Shown in pieces: positions 1 to 8,371 of a DNA stretch of 64,000 nucleotides (position 1 is the first letter of the stretch; each line of letters opens with the position of its first letter). The position numbers and the translations under genes were made by a program. Source of the DNA: Cyclobacteriaceae bacterium. Lineage in GTDB: Bacteria; Bacteroidota; Bacteroidia; Cytophagales; Cyclobacteriaceae. The stretch is taken from assembly GCA_013141055.1 (NCBI GenBank), contig JABFRS010000001.1, positions 1,178,001 through 1,242,000 on the forward strand. The letters are read 5' to 3'. The notes below the pieces were generated by a model. It worked only from the letters and a program-made list of their open reading frames with translations. It searched no databases and was not told the origin of the DNA.

Positions 1-633
1 CCAAATACCTTGTCAGAAGAAAAGTTTATTCAACTTGGTCTGTCGCCCTTCCTCGCTGGTAGAATTATCCGCTTTCGCGAAAAAGGGGGTTTATTCAGAA
101 AGAAAGAGGACGTTGCAAAAATCTATGGTATGGACTCTCTATGGCTCAGCAAAGCAAGAGATTTTATTACAATTCCCTCCATTCCTGCCAAACCCAAATC
201 ATTATATCCAACCGAAAAGAGAATTTATGCCACGGAAACTTTCGACATTAACCTTGCAGACACTATTCAACTTTCAAAAGTCTATGGAATTGGCCCCGGA
301 CTCTCAAAACGAATACAGGCATATCGCGATAGGCTTGGAGGCTTTGTTTCCATGAATCAACTAAAAGAAGTGTGGGGACTTGACTCCACTGTCATAAAAG
401 CTCTGGAGAGGAAATTTTTTATTGCCGAAGATTTCATTCCTCAACAGATCAATCTTAAATCTTTGAAGACAGAGGAGATCAGGCATCCCTATATAAAAAG
501 GAAAGAATTGTATGCGATCATTGCCTACAGCAAGCAACACGGCGAGATCACATCTCTTGAACAACTGAAAGAGATCAAGATTCTTACGAATGATTGGCTG
601 GAAAAGGTAAGACCTTATCTGAAGATGGAATGA
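1..633 (+). CDS. Helix-hairpin-helix (ComEA-like) protein, 5' end missing
   Basis: The frame is open from base 1, so the true start lies upstream; the TTG at 10 is only the first possible start codon inside the window. The visible 211 codons carry at least three helix-hairpin-helix units of the ComEA type: 'SPFLAGRIIRFREKGG' near the beginning, 'YGIGPGLSKRIQAYRDRLGG' in the middle, and a weaker copy in the last 50 residues ('YIKRKELYAIIAYSKQHG'). Such repeats bind DNA non-specifically; in Bacteroidota, proteins with several of them are mostly uncharacterised. No enzymatic motif is visible. It converges on the ammonium transporter gene with a single base between the stop codons. The family call is firm; the function is not known. 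Confidence 0.8.
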   Translation, partial: PNTLSEEKFIQLGLSPFLAGRIIRFREKGGLFRKKEDVAKIYGMDSLWLSKARDFITIPSIPAKPKSLYPTEKRIYATETFDINLADTIQLSKVYGIGPGLSKRIQAYRDRLGGFVSMNQLKEVWGLDSTVIKALERKFFIAEDFIPQQINLKSLKTEEIRHPYIKRKELYAIIAYSKQHGEITSLEQLKEIKILTNDWLEKVRPYLKME

Positions 634-634
634 G

Positions 635-1987
635 CTATGCAGCTACTTCCATTTTCTGATTTGTTGGTCCGGTCGTTGTTCCAGCAGCTTCCGTTTGCAA
701 TGTTTCTGAATGCTGGCTGAGATCAAGCCCCATACGCTCTTCATCTGGTGATACTCTCAGCTTTGTCATCATTCCGGTGATCCTGAATATAATGAAAGAA
801 CCAACAAACGTAAAGACCGATACGATTACCAATGCAAGAAGATGATACATAAACGTCTTGGTCTCTTCATAGACCAGACCGACATCCTTGGCAAAAACAC
901 CTGTCAGGATCATCCCTACAATACCACCCACACCATGACATGGGAACACATCCAGTGTGTCATCCAATGTGGTGCGTTGCTTATAGTATACGGCAAGGTT
1001 GCTAATGATCGCTGCAGCAAATCCAATAAAAATACTCTGACCTAAATTCACAAATCCAGCTCCAGGTGTGATGGCAACCAATCCGACTACTGCTCCTATG
1101 CAGGCGCCCATGGCAGATATCTTTCTTCCTACCAATGCATCAAACAATACCCACGTCATCATCGCTGATGCGGAAGCAAAACATGTTGTCGCGAAAGCCT
1201 GCACTGCAAGTCCGTTGGCAGCAAGAGCAGAACCGGCGTTAAATCCGAACCACCCAAACCACAGCATTCCTGTACCGAGGATGATAAATGGAATGTTTGC
1301 AGGTTGATGATTATTATGCTGACGTTTTCCAAGAATGAAGGCTCCAGCCAATGCCGCAAATCCTGCTGACATATGAACGACAGTACCTCCTGCAAAATCA
1401 AGCACTCCCCACACTCTTAAAAATCCTTCCGGATGCCATGTCCAATGTGCCAAAGGACAATAGATGATCAGTGAGAATAGGCACATGAAAATCAGGTAAG
1501 AAGTAAATTTCACACGCTCGGCAAAGCTTCCGGTAATAAGTGCTGGTGTGATGATGGCAAATTTGAGTTGGAACAGTGCAAATAATAGGAATGGGAATGT
1601 TGGCGCAAAATCAGGATGAGGGCTTAAGCCTACATTGCGGAAAGCAAAGAAAGTCGTGGGATTGCCAATCAAGCCATGCCAGCTTTCTCCAAAGGCAAGG
1701 CTGAATCCAACGAGGTACCATAATAAACTGACTACACCCAGAGCTATGAAACTTTGGAGCATTGTTGAGATCACGTTCTTAACGGAGACCATTCCACCAT
1801 AAAAAAAAGAAAGGCCGGGAGTCATGAAAAGAACAAAAGCGGTGGCAACGATCATCCAGGCTGTATCAGCCTTATCGATTGTATCGAGTGTAGCCGATTC
1901 TGGATTACCGCCGGTCAATAAAACCAGGAGCTGAAGGGCTGCTAACACTATAAAAATTACGATCCATCGGGTTTTGGGTCTGCTCAT
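635..1987 (-). CDS. amt: Ammonium transporter (Amt/Rh family)
   Basis: The 450-residue product is an Amt-type channel that moves ammonium or ammonia across the inner membrane. About eleven membrane segments follow a hydrophobic N-terminal segment that may be cleaved. Family signatures visible: 'MTPGLSFFYGGMV' after the first core helix, 'GGTVVHMSAG' with the first pore histidine, and 'CHGVGGIVGM' with the second. Length is normal for bacterial Amt. The C-terminal cytoplasmic tail contains 'EERMGLDLSQHSE', typical of Amt proteins regulated by PII. No glnK gene is adjacent, which is unusual because amt and glnK are often paired. The ATG start is followed directly by a short basic segment. Confidence 0.95.
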   Translation of the reverse strand: MSRPKTRWIVIFIVLAALQLLVLLTGGNPESATLDTIDKADTAWMIVATAFVLFMTPGLSFFYGGMVSVKNVISTMLQSFIALGVVSLLWYLVGFSLAFGESWHGLIGNPTTFFAFRNVGLSPHPDFAPTFPFLLFALFQLKFAIITPALITGSFAERVKFTSYLIFMCLFSLIIYCPLAHWTWHPEGFLRVWGVLDFAGGTVVHMSAGFAALAGAFILGKRQHNNHQPANIPFIILGTGMLWFGWFGFNAGSALAANGLAVQAFATTCFASASAMMTWVLFDALVGRKISAMGACIGAVVGLVAITPGAGFVNLGQSIFIGFAAAIISNLAVYYKQRTTLDDTLDVFPCHGVGGIVGMILTGVFAKDVGLVYEETKTFMYHLLALVIVSVFTFVGSFIIFRITGMMTKLRVSPDEERMGLDLSQHSETLQTEAAGTTTGPTNQKMEVAA

Positions 1988-2096
1988 AGCCTATGTCAAC
2001 AAAATTTTGGTTGAATTTCGTAACAATAGGTTAAAAAATAACCCACTTCCTTAAAAAATTTATCGAATCCGTTTGAAAGTAGCTAAAAGTGGATAC

Positions 2097-2621
2097 CTAA
2101 TCCTGGATCCTCAAATCCAACTTCAGCAGCCAGTCTGTTTGAGGATCATCTCCCATCTGGAACACGTGTTCTGAGAACCGCTTAAACCCAAGCTTATCAT
2201 AAAAGGCCTGCGCTTTGAAGTTCTTTTCCCATACACCCAGCCACAGCCAGTCAAACTTCCTTTCGCGTCCATACCCGATTGCTTTTTCCATCAGCATAAG
2301 ACCAATCCTTCTACCTTGAAATTTCCTGGAGACATACACCCGCTGTAATTCAAGGGCGCTCTTCCCCAGGTGAGCCTCTGCTTCATCTGTTACACGCAAA
2401 CGCAAAAATCCCGCTGCCTCCTCTCCCTCCCAAGCGATATAATAAATGGAATCAGGTTCATAGAACTCACGTTCAAACTTCAGCGGTTCGTAAGCATCAC
2501 GAACGTAGGCAGCCATATTCTCAGGAGTATTATCCTTGGCGAACGTGTCTATTTGTGTTTGAATGGAAATCTCTCTTAACAAGGGAATATCTTTCGGCAG
2601 CGCCGGTCGGATCTCTACCAT
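2097..2621 (-). CDS. GNAT family N-acetyltransferase
   Basis: The 174-residue protein is a Gcn5-related acetyltransferase that uses acetyl-CoA. The acetyl-CoA loop is visible as 'KFQGRRIGLMLME' around residues 97-109 (Q-x-x-x-I-G-L type motif A), and the C-terminal 'KAQAFYDKLGF' is the usual motif B segment. The substrate cannot be read from sequence; similar proteins are variously annotated as protein or spermidine acetyltransferases. It starts 25 bases after the stop of the DUF3078 gene on the same strand, so the two, and possibly the response regulator upstream, may be co-transcribed. Confidence 0.85.
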   Translation of the reverse strand: MVEIRPALPKDIPLLREISIQTQIDTFAKDNTPENMAAYVRDAYEPLKFEREFYEPDSIYYIAWEGEEAAGFLRLRVTDEAEAHLGKSALELQRVYVSRKFQGRRIGLMLMEKAIGYGRERKFDWLWLGVWEKNFKAQAFYDKLGFKRFSEHVFQMGDDPQTDWLLKLDLRIQD

Positions 2622-2646
2622 AAATAACGATCAGTGTATTCCGGAA

Positions 2647-3584
2647 CTATTTCTTCTCCTCGTAGTTTTGAAACGTATAGAGAATTCCAAGTGATAATGC
2701 CTGACTATACTGCGCGTCTGCATCCTGATCATAATCATACAGGAAAATACCGCCGATGCTTACGTTGATGTACTTATTCACCTTTGCGGTGAGATTCAAA
2801 TCAACACGGTGGTCAATTTTCTTTGCTTCAAGGGTCTCATAGTTAGCAAAGAGGACGTAACGCCATTTTAAATTGATATTGGTTGCGATGTCCTTATTAA
2901 ATTCCGCAAGCATCTGGAATGCGTACCACTCAAAACGGGTGGATCTGCCTACATCCACACCGTAAGGACGAATAGAATCCACTGCAGCATATCGCCCATC
3001 GTTATTGCCTAAAAAAGTAACACGCGGAGCGAAAGGTGATAAACGGACTTTAAAATATTCCACCGGATGATACTCAGCTCCTATTGATGCAGTGAGAAAA
3101 GTGGGAGCAAATGAATCTGATATTAACTGACCTTGTTCTATGCCATTAACATCCTTCACGTACTTATAACCTTTTGCAAACTGCGATACTACATTTGCAG
3201 CAAAGAACAGGTCCCATTTATCTGATAGCGCGTGCCCGATTTTTGTGTCCAGGAAAATACGATCGACAGTTTTACGATAACCCTGACCACCGTTATTGAC
3301 CATACCATACAGCAAGTCAATTTCATTATCCCAGGAAGTTTTCCCATTCTTATAATTAGCCTTAAAATTTAACAGTGCGTTGAAACCAAAAGAATTCACA
3401 CCACCGGCTTTCCAATTGGAAGAGAAGGCCGCCTGATTGAGATTAAGTCCAGCCTTGAAAGCTTTCTTCCATTTAGACGTGGTGTCTACCTTGATATTCT
3501 GCGCAAGAGTTTCAGTGGCAACAAAAGAAAAAGTAAAGCGATTGCAAAAGCCAGTAAACAGACCTTTCGGAAATTTTTTATCAT
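2647..3584 (-). CDS. DUF3078 outer-membrane protein, frame broken in the signal peptide
   Basis: The body resembles DUF3078 proteins of Bacteroidota: a predicted outer-membrane beta-barrel rich in alternating aromatic strands and ending in 'GILYTFQNYEEKK'. Its reading frame has no ATG in its N-terminal part. In the next frame an ATG at 3584 begins a perfect signal peptide start (MIKNFRKVCLLAFAIA), but that frame stops after 32 codons. One extra A in the A5 run at 3528-3532 (T5 on the coding strand) would join the two, giving a signal peptide ending 'VATETLAQ'. An upstream TTG at 3633 overlapping the regulator's stop would keep one frame but gives no sensible signal peptide. Either a sequencing error or a real inactivating frameshift is likely. 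Confidence 0.75.
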
Positions 3585-3629
3585 GATTGGAGGGTTTCGA
3601 AGGCAAAAGTACGAAACCGACCTCCGTGA

Positions 3630-4043
3630 TCAAATATTGTTCAATTTGATTTCATCCAGCGCCAATTCTGTCAGTGGCTTGGTGATGAATTTAATAACGT
3701 AATTGTTATTAACGATCCGATCAATATCGCGCTTATTGTCAGAGCTTGAGAGAATAATAACCTTGCATTTAGTACGGACGAGCTCTTTGAATTTTTCAAA
3801 TTCATATAGAAAAACAAAGCCGTCGACTACTGGCATATTGATATCAAGGAAGATGATATTTGGAAGATTTTCGGGAGTATTCTGATTCTCTGTGAGGTAA
3901 TCCAAAGCACTTTTTCCTGAATTCTTTACCTCAACTCTTTTCGCAAATTTTGTAATCTCTACTATCCGTTTACTGATGAAGTTATCGGTGTCGTTGTCAT
4001 CCACCAGCATTACTAAGTCTATTGTCCTCACCGCTGTGCTCAT
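3630..4043 (-). CDS. Single-domain response regulator (CheY/Rcp1-like)
   Basis: The 137-residue protein consists of one receiver domain with no output domain. The acidic pair is D15-D16, the phosphorylated aspartate is D67 in 'IIFLDINMP', the switch serine is near S100 and the conserved lysine is K122 in 'FITKPL'. Such stand-alone receivers are common in Bacteroidota, where they relay phosphate between histidine kinases or bind target proteins. No cognate kinase is adjacent. A good promoter candidate lies about 45 bases upstream. The stop codon overlaps the TTG that could start the longer form of the next gene. Confidence 0.9.
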   Translation of the reverse strand: MSTAVRTIDLVMLVDDNDTDNFISKRIVEITKFAKRVEVKNSGKSALDYLTENQNTPENLPNIIFLDINMPVVDGFVFLYEFEKFKELVRTKCKVIILSSSDNKRDIDRIVNNNYVIKFITKPLTELALDEIKLNNI

Positions 4044-4086
4044 CTTCTTTAGTTAAATACCTGACTCCTTGTAATATGGAGTGCCG

Positions 4087-4115
4087 CAAAATTATCTTTT
4101 TTATCCAAAAACAAA
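4087..4115 (-). promoter_or_regulatory. Candidate Bacteroidota promoter of the response regulator
   Basis: On the minus strand there is a -33 element TTTG (4115-4112), a 17-base spacer and a -7 element TAATTTTG (4094-4087) that fits TAnnTTTG. This is the only candidate in the window where both boxes are found at near-normal spacing. The ATG at 4043 would follow a leader of roughly 35-40 bases. Confidence 0.5.
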
Positions 4116-4177
4116 ACCCTATTGAAAAATAATGGGGATTCTGAGGTAAGGTTATTATCTAAAACGGCTAAAAACGG

Positions 4178-5749
4178 TTAACGAGAACGAACTTTTAATT
4201 TTTCGCCTACAGAAAGGGCGAAATCCTTCTTTTCGTTCCAATCCATCAGTTCTTTAATAGTGACCCCATACTGCCTGGCAACACTATATAATGTGTCACT
4301 CGATTTCACCTCATGAATCGACACAGAAGGACCGGAAACAGTTACGCTGTCAATTTTAACATCCCTTATAACCGGAATATCTGTAATAACCTCAACCGGA
4401 GTAGATTGCTTAGTTATTGAAGCTAAAGGAACAACTACCGCAGTAGTCTTCTTCGATCCCGGCTGATCCCAGTTAAAGGAATCATCTTCATCCAGCACAG
4501 CAATAGTACCATCATCTTCATCTTCTTTGACTCCTGCAGGCTTACGATTGTTAAGATAAAGTGTAACGCCAGAGGACACCCTCGATCCTTTCTCTAGTTT
4601 ATTGAATCTGAGTATGGATTTTTCCTGAACACCAAAGCGCTGACTAACCAACCAGATATCTTCACCTGCTTTTAATGTGTATAATTCTTCATCTGCCTTT
4701 TTCTTTTTCTTCTCCAGGAAATACAATTCACCAGCCTTCACAGGCCTGTCAATTTCCATATCATTATAATGAAGAAATGAACTGATACTGATGCCTGCGC
4801 GTGTAGCAATTGATTGGGGAGTTTCGCCTTTTATCGCCCGAATGACTGGGACGCCATTCACTTCAATCTTTTCCTGCGCCTGTATCGAAGTGGCTTCGGT
4901 TGAAGGTTTCGTTTTTGCCGTAGAGGCTATTGTCAGAACTCCAAAGTCTGAGACTCCATCACCATTTGGAATGAGCACTGCATATTCTTTATCAACAGGA
5001 ATTCGTTCCGTCTTAAGCCATTTGTTAAAATCCCGAAGCTTCTGTTCATCGACAGATGTCTCAGCAGAAATCTCTTGCAAAGTTTTTCCACCGGAAGAAG
5101 CTACTCTGGTTACTTCAATGGTACCCTTGCCACTGGTAGCATTTTCAAAAGCTACCTTATGAGCAATAAATTTCTTCACATACCAATATGTCTCAGCATT
5201 AATTTCCATGTGCCTTCCACCAATATCTTTGTCACCAACGGCACGCATAACGCCGCCCGCTCCCATCTGATAGGACTGAAGAGCATACACCCAGTTATTA
5301 AAATAATGATTGCATTGTTTAAGATAACGGGCCGCCCCACGACTTGCACTGGCGATGTTCATTCGTTCGTCAATCTCTTTATCAACACGAAGTCCCACCT
5401 CATGAGCAGTGGATTCTTTGAACTGCCAGAAACCAACCGCGTTTGAAGAAGATACAGCGTCTGGTATCAAAGCACTTTCCTGTAAGGCTAAGTATTTAAA
5501 ATCTTCAGGAAGACGTTCGTCTGCAAAAATCTTTTCAATGATAGGAAAGTATGTACGCGCCCGCTCAACTTTTATATTGAAATATTTGGGGTGCAGTGTC
5601 AGTGCATCTACATCCTTTTGGATTTCCCGCCTCGCATCATCACGGATTGTCAGGGTGAGACCTGCAAACTGCATTTTGGCGGGCACTTGCGGAGATTGGC
5701 CAAAGGCGGCCGCTCCGCAAAAAATAAGTGCTGGAGCAAAAAACTTCAT
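4178..5749 (-). CDS. Lytic transglycosylase with LysM repeats (MltD-like)
   Basis: The ATG at 5749 gives a 523-residue protein with a clean signal peptide ending 'AAAFGQ'. Residues about 80-200 form a family 1 SLT domain; the catalytic glutamate lies in 'ALQESAL', followed by 'AVGFWQFKESTA' and the 'YQMGAGGV' segment. The rest carries several LysM-type peptidoglycan-binding modules: 'TLQEISAETSV', 'TPQSIATRAGI', 'DIWLVSQRFGV' and the C-terminal 'TLYSVARQYGV'. An acidic linker precedes the last one. It cleaves glycan strands of peptidoglycan in the periplasm, forming anhydromuramyl ends. This is the usual MltD architecture in Bacteroidota. It stands alone between the regulator and the O-methyltransferase gene. 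Confidence 0.92.
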   Translation of the reverse strand: MKFFAPALIFCGAAAFGQSPQVPAKMQFAGLTLTIRDDARREIQKDVDALTLHPKYFNIKVERARTYFPIIEKIFADERLPEDFKYLALQESALIPDAVSSSNAVGFWQFKESTAHEVGLRVDKEIDERMNIASASRGAARYLKQCNHYFNNWVYALQSYQMGAGGVMRAVGDKDIGGRHMEINAETYWYVKKFIAHKVAFENATSGKGTIEVTRVASSGGKTLQEISAETSVDEQKLRDFNKWLKTERIPVDKEYAVLIPNGDGVSDFGVLTIASTAKTKPSTEATSIQAQEKIEVNGVPVIRAIKGETPQSIATRAGISISSFLHYNDMEIDRPVKAGELYFLEKKKKKADEELYTLKAGEDIWLVSQRFGVQEKSILRFNKLEKGSRVSSGVTLYLNNRKPAGVKEDEDDGTIAVLDEDDSFNWDQPGSKKTTAVVVPLASITKQSTPVEVITDIPVIRDVKIDSVTVSGPSVSIHEVKSSDTLYSVARQYGVTIKELMDWNEKKDFALSVGEKLKVRSR

Positions 5750-5799
5750 TGGCAACAAAGATAGAGGAATTCGCGGAAAGCGAAAAGGGAAGCTATTAA

Positions 5800-6435
5800 C
5801 TACACCTTCCTCATCATCATGATGCCATCCCTCACTGGCAGTAAAATATTCTCTATGCGACGATCATCCTGAACTCTCTTATTGAAATCCATGATCGCAC
5901 GAGTGTCTTTATCAATCTTTGCCTCCACCACTTTTCCACTCCACAGCACATTGTCGGCTAGTATAAATCCTCCGGAAGGAACCTTGTCAATAACCAGGTC
6001 ATAATAATTCCCATAGTTTTCCTTATCAGCATCAATCCATACCAGGTCAAAAGGTCCTGTTAGCTCAGGAATTATCTTCAAAGCATTTCCGATTCTGAAA
6101 TCAATATCTTCACCTCTCTCCGACTCCTTGAAATAACCACGAACGCGTCCTTCCAGTTCTTCATTAATATCCAGTGTTATTAATTTTCCATGATGAGTCA
6201 ATCCTTCCAGAAGACAAAGCGCAGAGTATCCTGTATAAGTACCTATTTCCAGAATCGTTTTTGGGCGGATCATTTTACTGACCATAGAAAGCAATCTTCC
6301 CTGTAGATGCCCTGAAAGCATTCGAGGCTTTAAAATGCCGGCATGTGTATCACGATTGATTCGTTTTAATAAAGGAGATTCCTGAGATGTGTGATCCTCG
6401 GAATATTGGGATAAAGCTTCGCTGATTAAATTCAT
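5800..6435 (-). CDS. O-methyltransferase (caffeoyl-CoA/catechol OMT family)
   Basis: With the ATG at 6435 the product is 211 residues. It is a class I SAM-dependent methyltransferase of the bacterial YrrM/CCoAOMT-like group. The SAM loop is 'ILEIGTYTGYSAL', the second SAM contact is 'LITLDINEEL', and the metal-binding aspartate region is 'FDLVWIDADKENY', followed by 'ILADNVLWSGKV'. The natural substrate in bacteria is usually unknown. The gene starts 18 bases after the stop of the M16 peptidase gene, so they probably form an operon. The upstream TTG at 6444 would add three residues and is less likely. Confidence 0.9.
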   Translation of the reverse strand: MNLISEALSQYSEDHTSQESPLLKRINRDTHAGILKPRMLSGHLQGRLLSMVSKMIRPKTILEIGTYTGYSALCLLEGLTHHGKLITLDINEELEGRVRGYFKESERGEDIDFRIGNALKIIPELTGPFDLVWIDADKENYGNYYDLVIDKVPSGGFILADNVLWSGKVVEAKIDKDTRAIMDFNKRVQDDRRIENILLPVRDGIMMMRKV

Positions 6436-6453
6436 ATGAGTCAATCTTGTATA

Positions 6454-7689
6454 CTACTGCTCAGGTTCCATGATTAATATGCTCAACTTATCCTCGTCAA
6501 ACATTTCATTGGACATCCTCATAATATCTTCTGCAGAAGTTCCCTGAATTCTTGCAAAGATCTCATCAAGTGACTGGATCTTTCCAAGGTCAAGAATACT
6601 CCTTGCCATCATCATCATAAAACTGATATTACTCTCCTCCGCCATTGCGACCTGACCCATGATCTGCTCCTTCGCGGAAGACAATTGCTTTGTACCCATC
6701 TTTTCATCCCTTAGCTTGCGCAACTCCTCCTTTACAAGCTTGATGCTCTTCTTTAATTGAGTTGGTTCCGTGCCAAAGGTAATGGCGAACAAACCCGTAT
6801 CTGTGAAAGGGACTGTCATGGAACCAATAGAATAAACAAAGCCATGCTTCTCACGAAGGGAAAGATTCAATCGTGAATTCATGCCCGATCCTCCGAGGAT
6901 ATTATTCAACAGATAAAATGCTCCCCTTTTAGAATCCTGAAGTGAATATGAGGTTCTTCCAATGGCGCAGCGCGACTGTTTGATGGGACGTTTGAGTGTT
7001 ACTTCTTTTGGTTTATAGCCAGAAAACTTCTTCCTCTTTTGGGATGAGATGATCCTTGGAATATGACCCAGGTGTTTTTCTGTTAACCTAATCACTTCCT
7101 CCTGAGAAATATTACCCACCACTGAAAAAACAATTCGGCGGGTATCAATATGTTGTTTGATAAATGCTTTAAAATCCTTGTGCCTAAATCCTTTAACTGT
7201 TTTTTCTGTTCCCAGAATATTCATTCCCAGTGAATGACCTGCGAATACTACTGCATCAAACTCATCCTGAAGAGAACCATCCGGATCATCGACATACATC
7301 GACATTTCTTCCAGGATCACATGCCGTTCACGATCAATCTGAGTGGCAGGAAAAATAGATTCAAACGTGATATCAGTAAGAAGCTCCAGTGCTCTTTCAA
7401 AATGGTCGTCACGAAGAGAAGCGAAGAACATTATTTTCTCCTTGTCAGTAAATGCGTTTAACTCTCCACCCAATGTCTCAAGGCGATTGAGAATATGAAA
7501 GGCTTTTCGCTTGCGGGTTCCTTTGAAGGCCATGTGCTCCCAGAAATGAGCGATTCCCTGGTTAACCAGAGTTTCATCCCTGCTTCCAATATCCAGCATG
7601 ATGCCGCAATGGACAATTTTAGTGCTGGTAACACGGTTATGAATAATTCTGATCCCGTTTTTCAGGGTATGAATAAAGTGCTCTCTCAT
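6454..7689 (-). CDS. M16 family zinc metallopeptidase (processing-peptidase-like)
   Basis: The ATG at 7689 was chosen because the protein then begins 'MREHFIHTLKNG', the usual beginning of M16B peptidases; the longer form has 24 unrelated residues. The 411-residue protein has the inverted zinc motif HFWEH at residues 48-52 and a second conserved acidic segment 'ERHVILEEM' about 75 residues later. The C-terminal half is the inactive M16 repeat with the glycine-rich 'LGGSGMNSRL' loop that helps bind substrate. No signal peptide is seen, so it probably acts in the cytoplasm. It is followed closely by the O-methyltransferase gene. Confidence 0.93.
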   Translation of the reverse strand: MREHFIHTLKNGIRIIHNRVTSTKIVHCGIMLDIGSRDETLVNQGIAHFWEHMAFKGTRKRKAFHILNRLETLGGELNAFTDKEKIMFFASLRDDHFERALELLTDITFESIFPATQIDRERHVILEEMSMYVDDPDGSLQDEFDAVVFAGHSLGMNILGTEKTVKGFRHKDFKAFIKQHIDTRRIVFSVVGNISQEEVIRLTEKHLGHIPRIISSQKRKKFSGYKPKEVTLKRPIKQSRCAIGRTSYSLQDSKRGAFYLLNNILGGSGMNSRLNLSLREKHGFVYSIGSMTVPFTDTGLFAITFGTEPTQLKKSIKLVKEELRKLRDEKMGTKQLSSAKEQIMGQVAMAEESNISFMMMMARSILDLGKIQSLDEIFARIQGTSAEDIMRMSNEMFDEDKLSILIMEPEQ

Positions 7690-7836
7690 ATGAAGCCGCA
7701 AGTTAACCTCACAGGCGATCTGTCTCAAGTGCGAACATAAACGCCCGTAAGCGGTCGTCACTATTGACTAAATCTGAATATTTTCTTTAAAATAGTACTT
7801 TAATTGTGGCATTAGTCTTGTAAACACGAAACCATC

Positions 7837-8091
7837 ATGGAAACACAACAAGTCCGTACCTGCTTCACGATCACCTTCACCGATGATCAATACTCACATG
7901 CGAAATCCTATGTTGACGATATGAAAAATCATCCGAAGAGGGTTTTCTGGATCGGTAAGGAAGGAAAGTCAGAAGAAGAACTTGTAGTAGAGCAAATTGC
8001 CCACAGGATTCTCTCCGGATTTTATAATAATGATTCGTTCAAGGCAGCGAAGCATATTATAAAGATGGAATCGCTGGCAAAAACACTCTAA
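7837..8091 (+). CDS. Small hypothetical protein
   Basis: An ATG-started frame of 84 residues that I do not recognise. It is hydrophilic, has no signal peptide or membrane segment, and its C-terminal half looks helical ('EEELVVEQIAHRIL' to 'AAKHIIKMESLAKTL'). The N-terminal part has alternating hydrophobic residues that may form strands. It lies alone on the plus strand, with a divergent M16 peptidase gene upstream and a hairpin-rich gene-free stretch downstream that ends in a strong terminator. Composition matches its neighbours, so it is probably a real gene. Confidence 0.65.
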   Translation: METQQVRTCFTITFTDDQYSHAKSYVDDMKNHPKRVFWIGKEGKSEEELVVEQIAHRILSGFYNNDSFKAAKHIIKMESLAKTL

Positions 8092-8140
8092 TTGGCGATT
8101 ATTAGTTTAAGAAATCCAAAAACTTAATAATTTGATCAGT

Positions 8141-8321
8141 TGCACGCTTTTTGAGCGTGCACCGATGTTTCCAGCGTCAATTCAAAGAAACTCAATCAAA
8201 AGAGTGGTCACCTAGCGGTCACTCCCCCTGTTTCAAATGGGTAGAGTCTGAGAAGATATGGGGAAGACTAAGGCAAAGCACTGGAAAAGACGGCTTTCGG
8301 CTTCTTGAAGGCTGTTTTTTT
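8141..8321 (+). ncRNA. Candidate structured small RNA of unknown family
   Basis: This gene-free stretch has several inverted repeats in order: an 8-bp perfect hairpin (8141-8148 with 8154-8161, loop TTTTG); a possible long-range closing helix pairing TTTCCAG just downstream of it with CTGGAAA just before the terminator; an inner imperfect hairpin GAGTGGTCAC/GCGGTCACTC; an AGTCT/AGACT pair; and an intrinsic terminator at 8291-8321. A TAATTTG element at 8128-8134 (one base short of TAnnTTTG) would place a transcript start near 8141. It does not match 6S, tmRNA, SRP or RNase P RNA as far as I can recall them. It could instead be a long structured 3' end of the preceding small gene. Confidence 0.4.
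8291..8321 (+). terminator. Intrinsic terminator
   Basis: A ten-pair stem (CGGCTTTCGG with TTGAAGGCTG, including G-U pairs), a CTTC loop and seven T immediately after. The T-run is on the plus strand, so it ends transcription from the 7837-8091 gene or from the candidate small RNA. Confidence 0.75.
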
Positions 8322-8371
8322 GATGGATACTGATAATTCAGAGTCCAAAACGCCATGATCTTCAAATCCAC

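Noticed and set aside
5075..5822. Two overlapping plus-strand frames of 123 and 137 residues
   Set aside because: Both are antisense to the lytic transglycosylase gene and have no recognisable features.
8151..8333. 60-residue open frame inside the hairpin-rich stretch
   Set aside because: It starts at TTG inside a hairpin, runs through the terminator, and shows no protein-like pattern; the RNA structure explains the stretch better.
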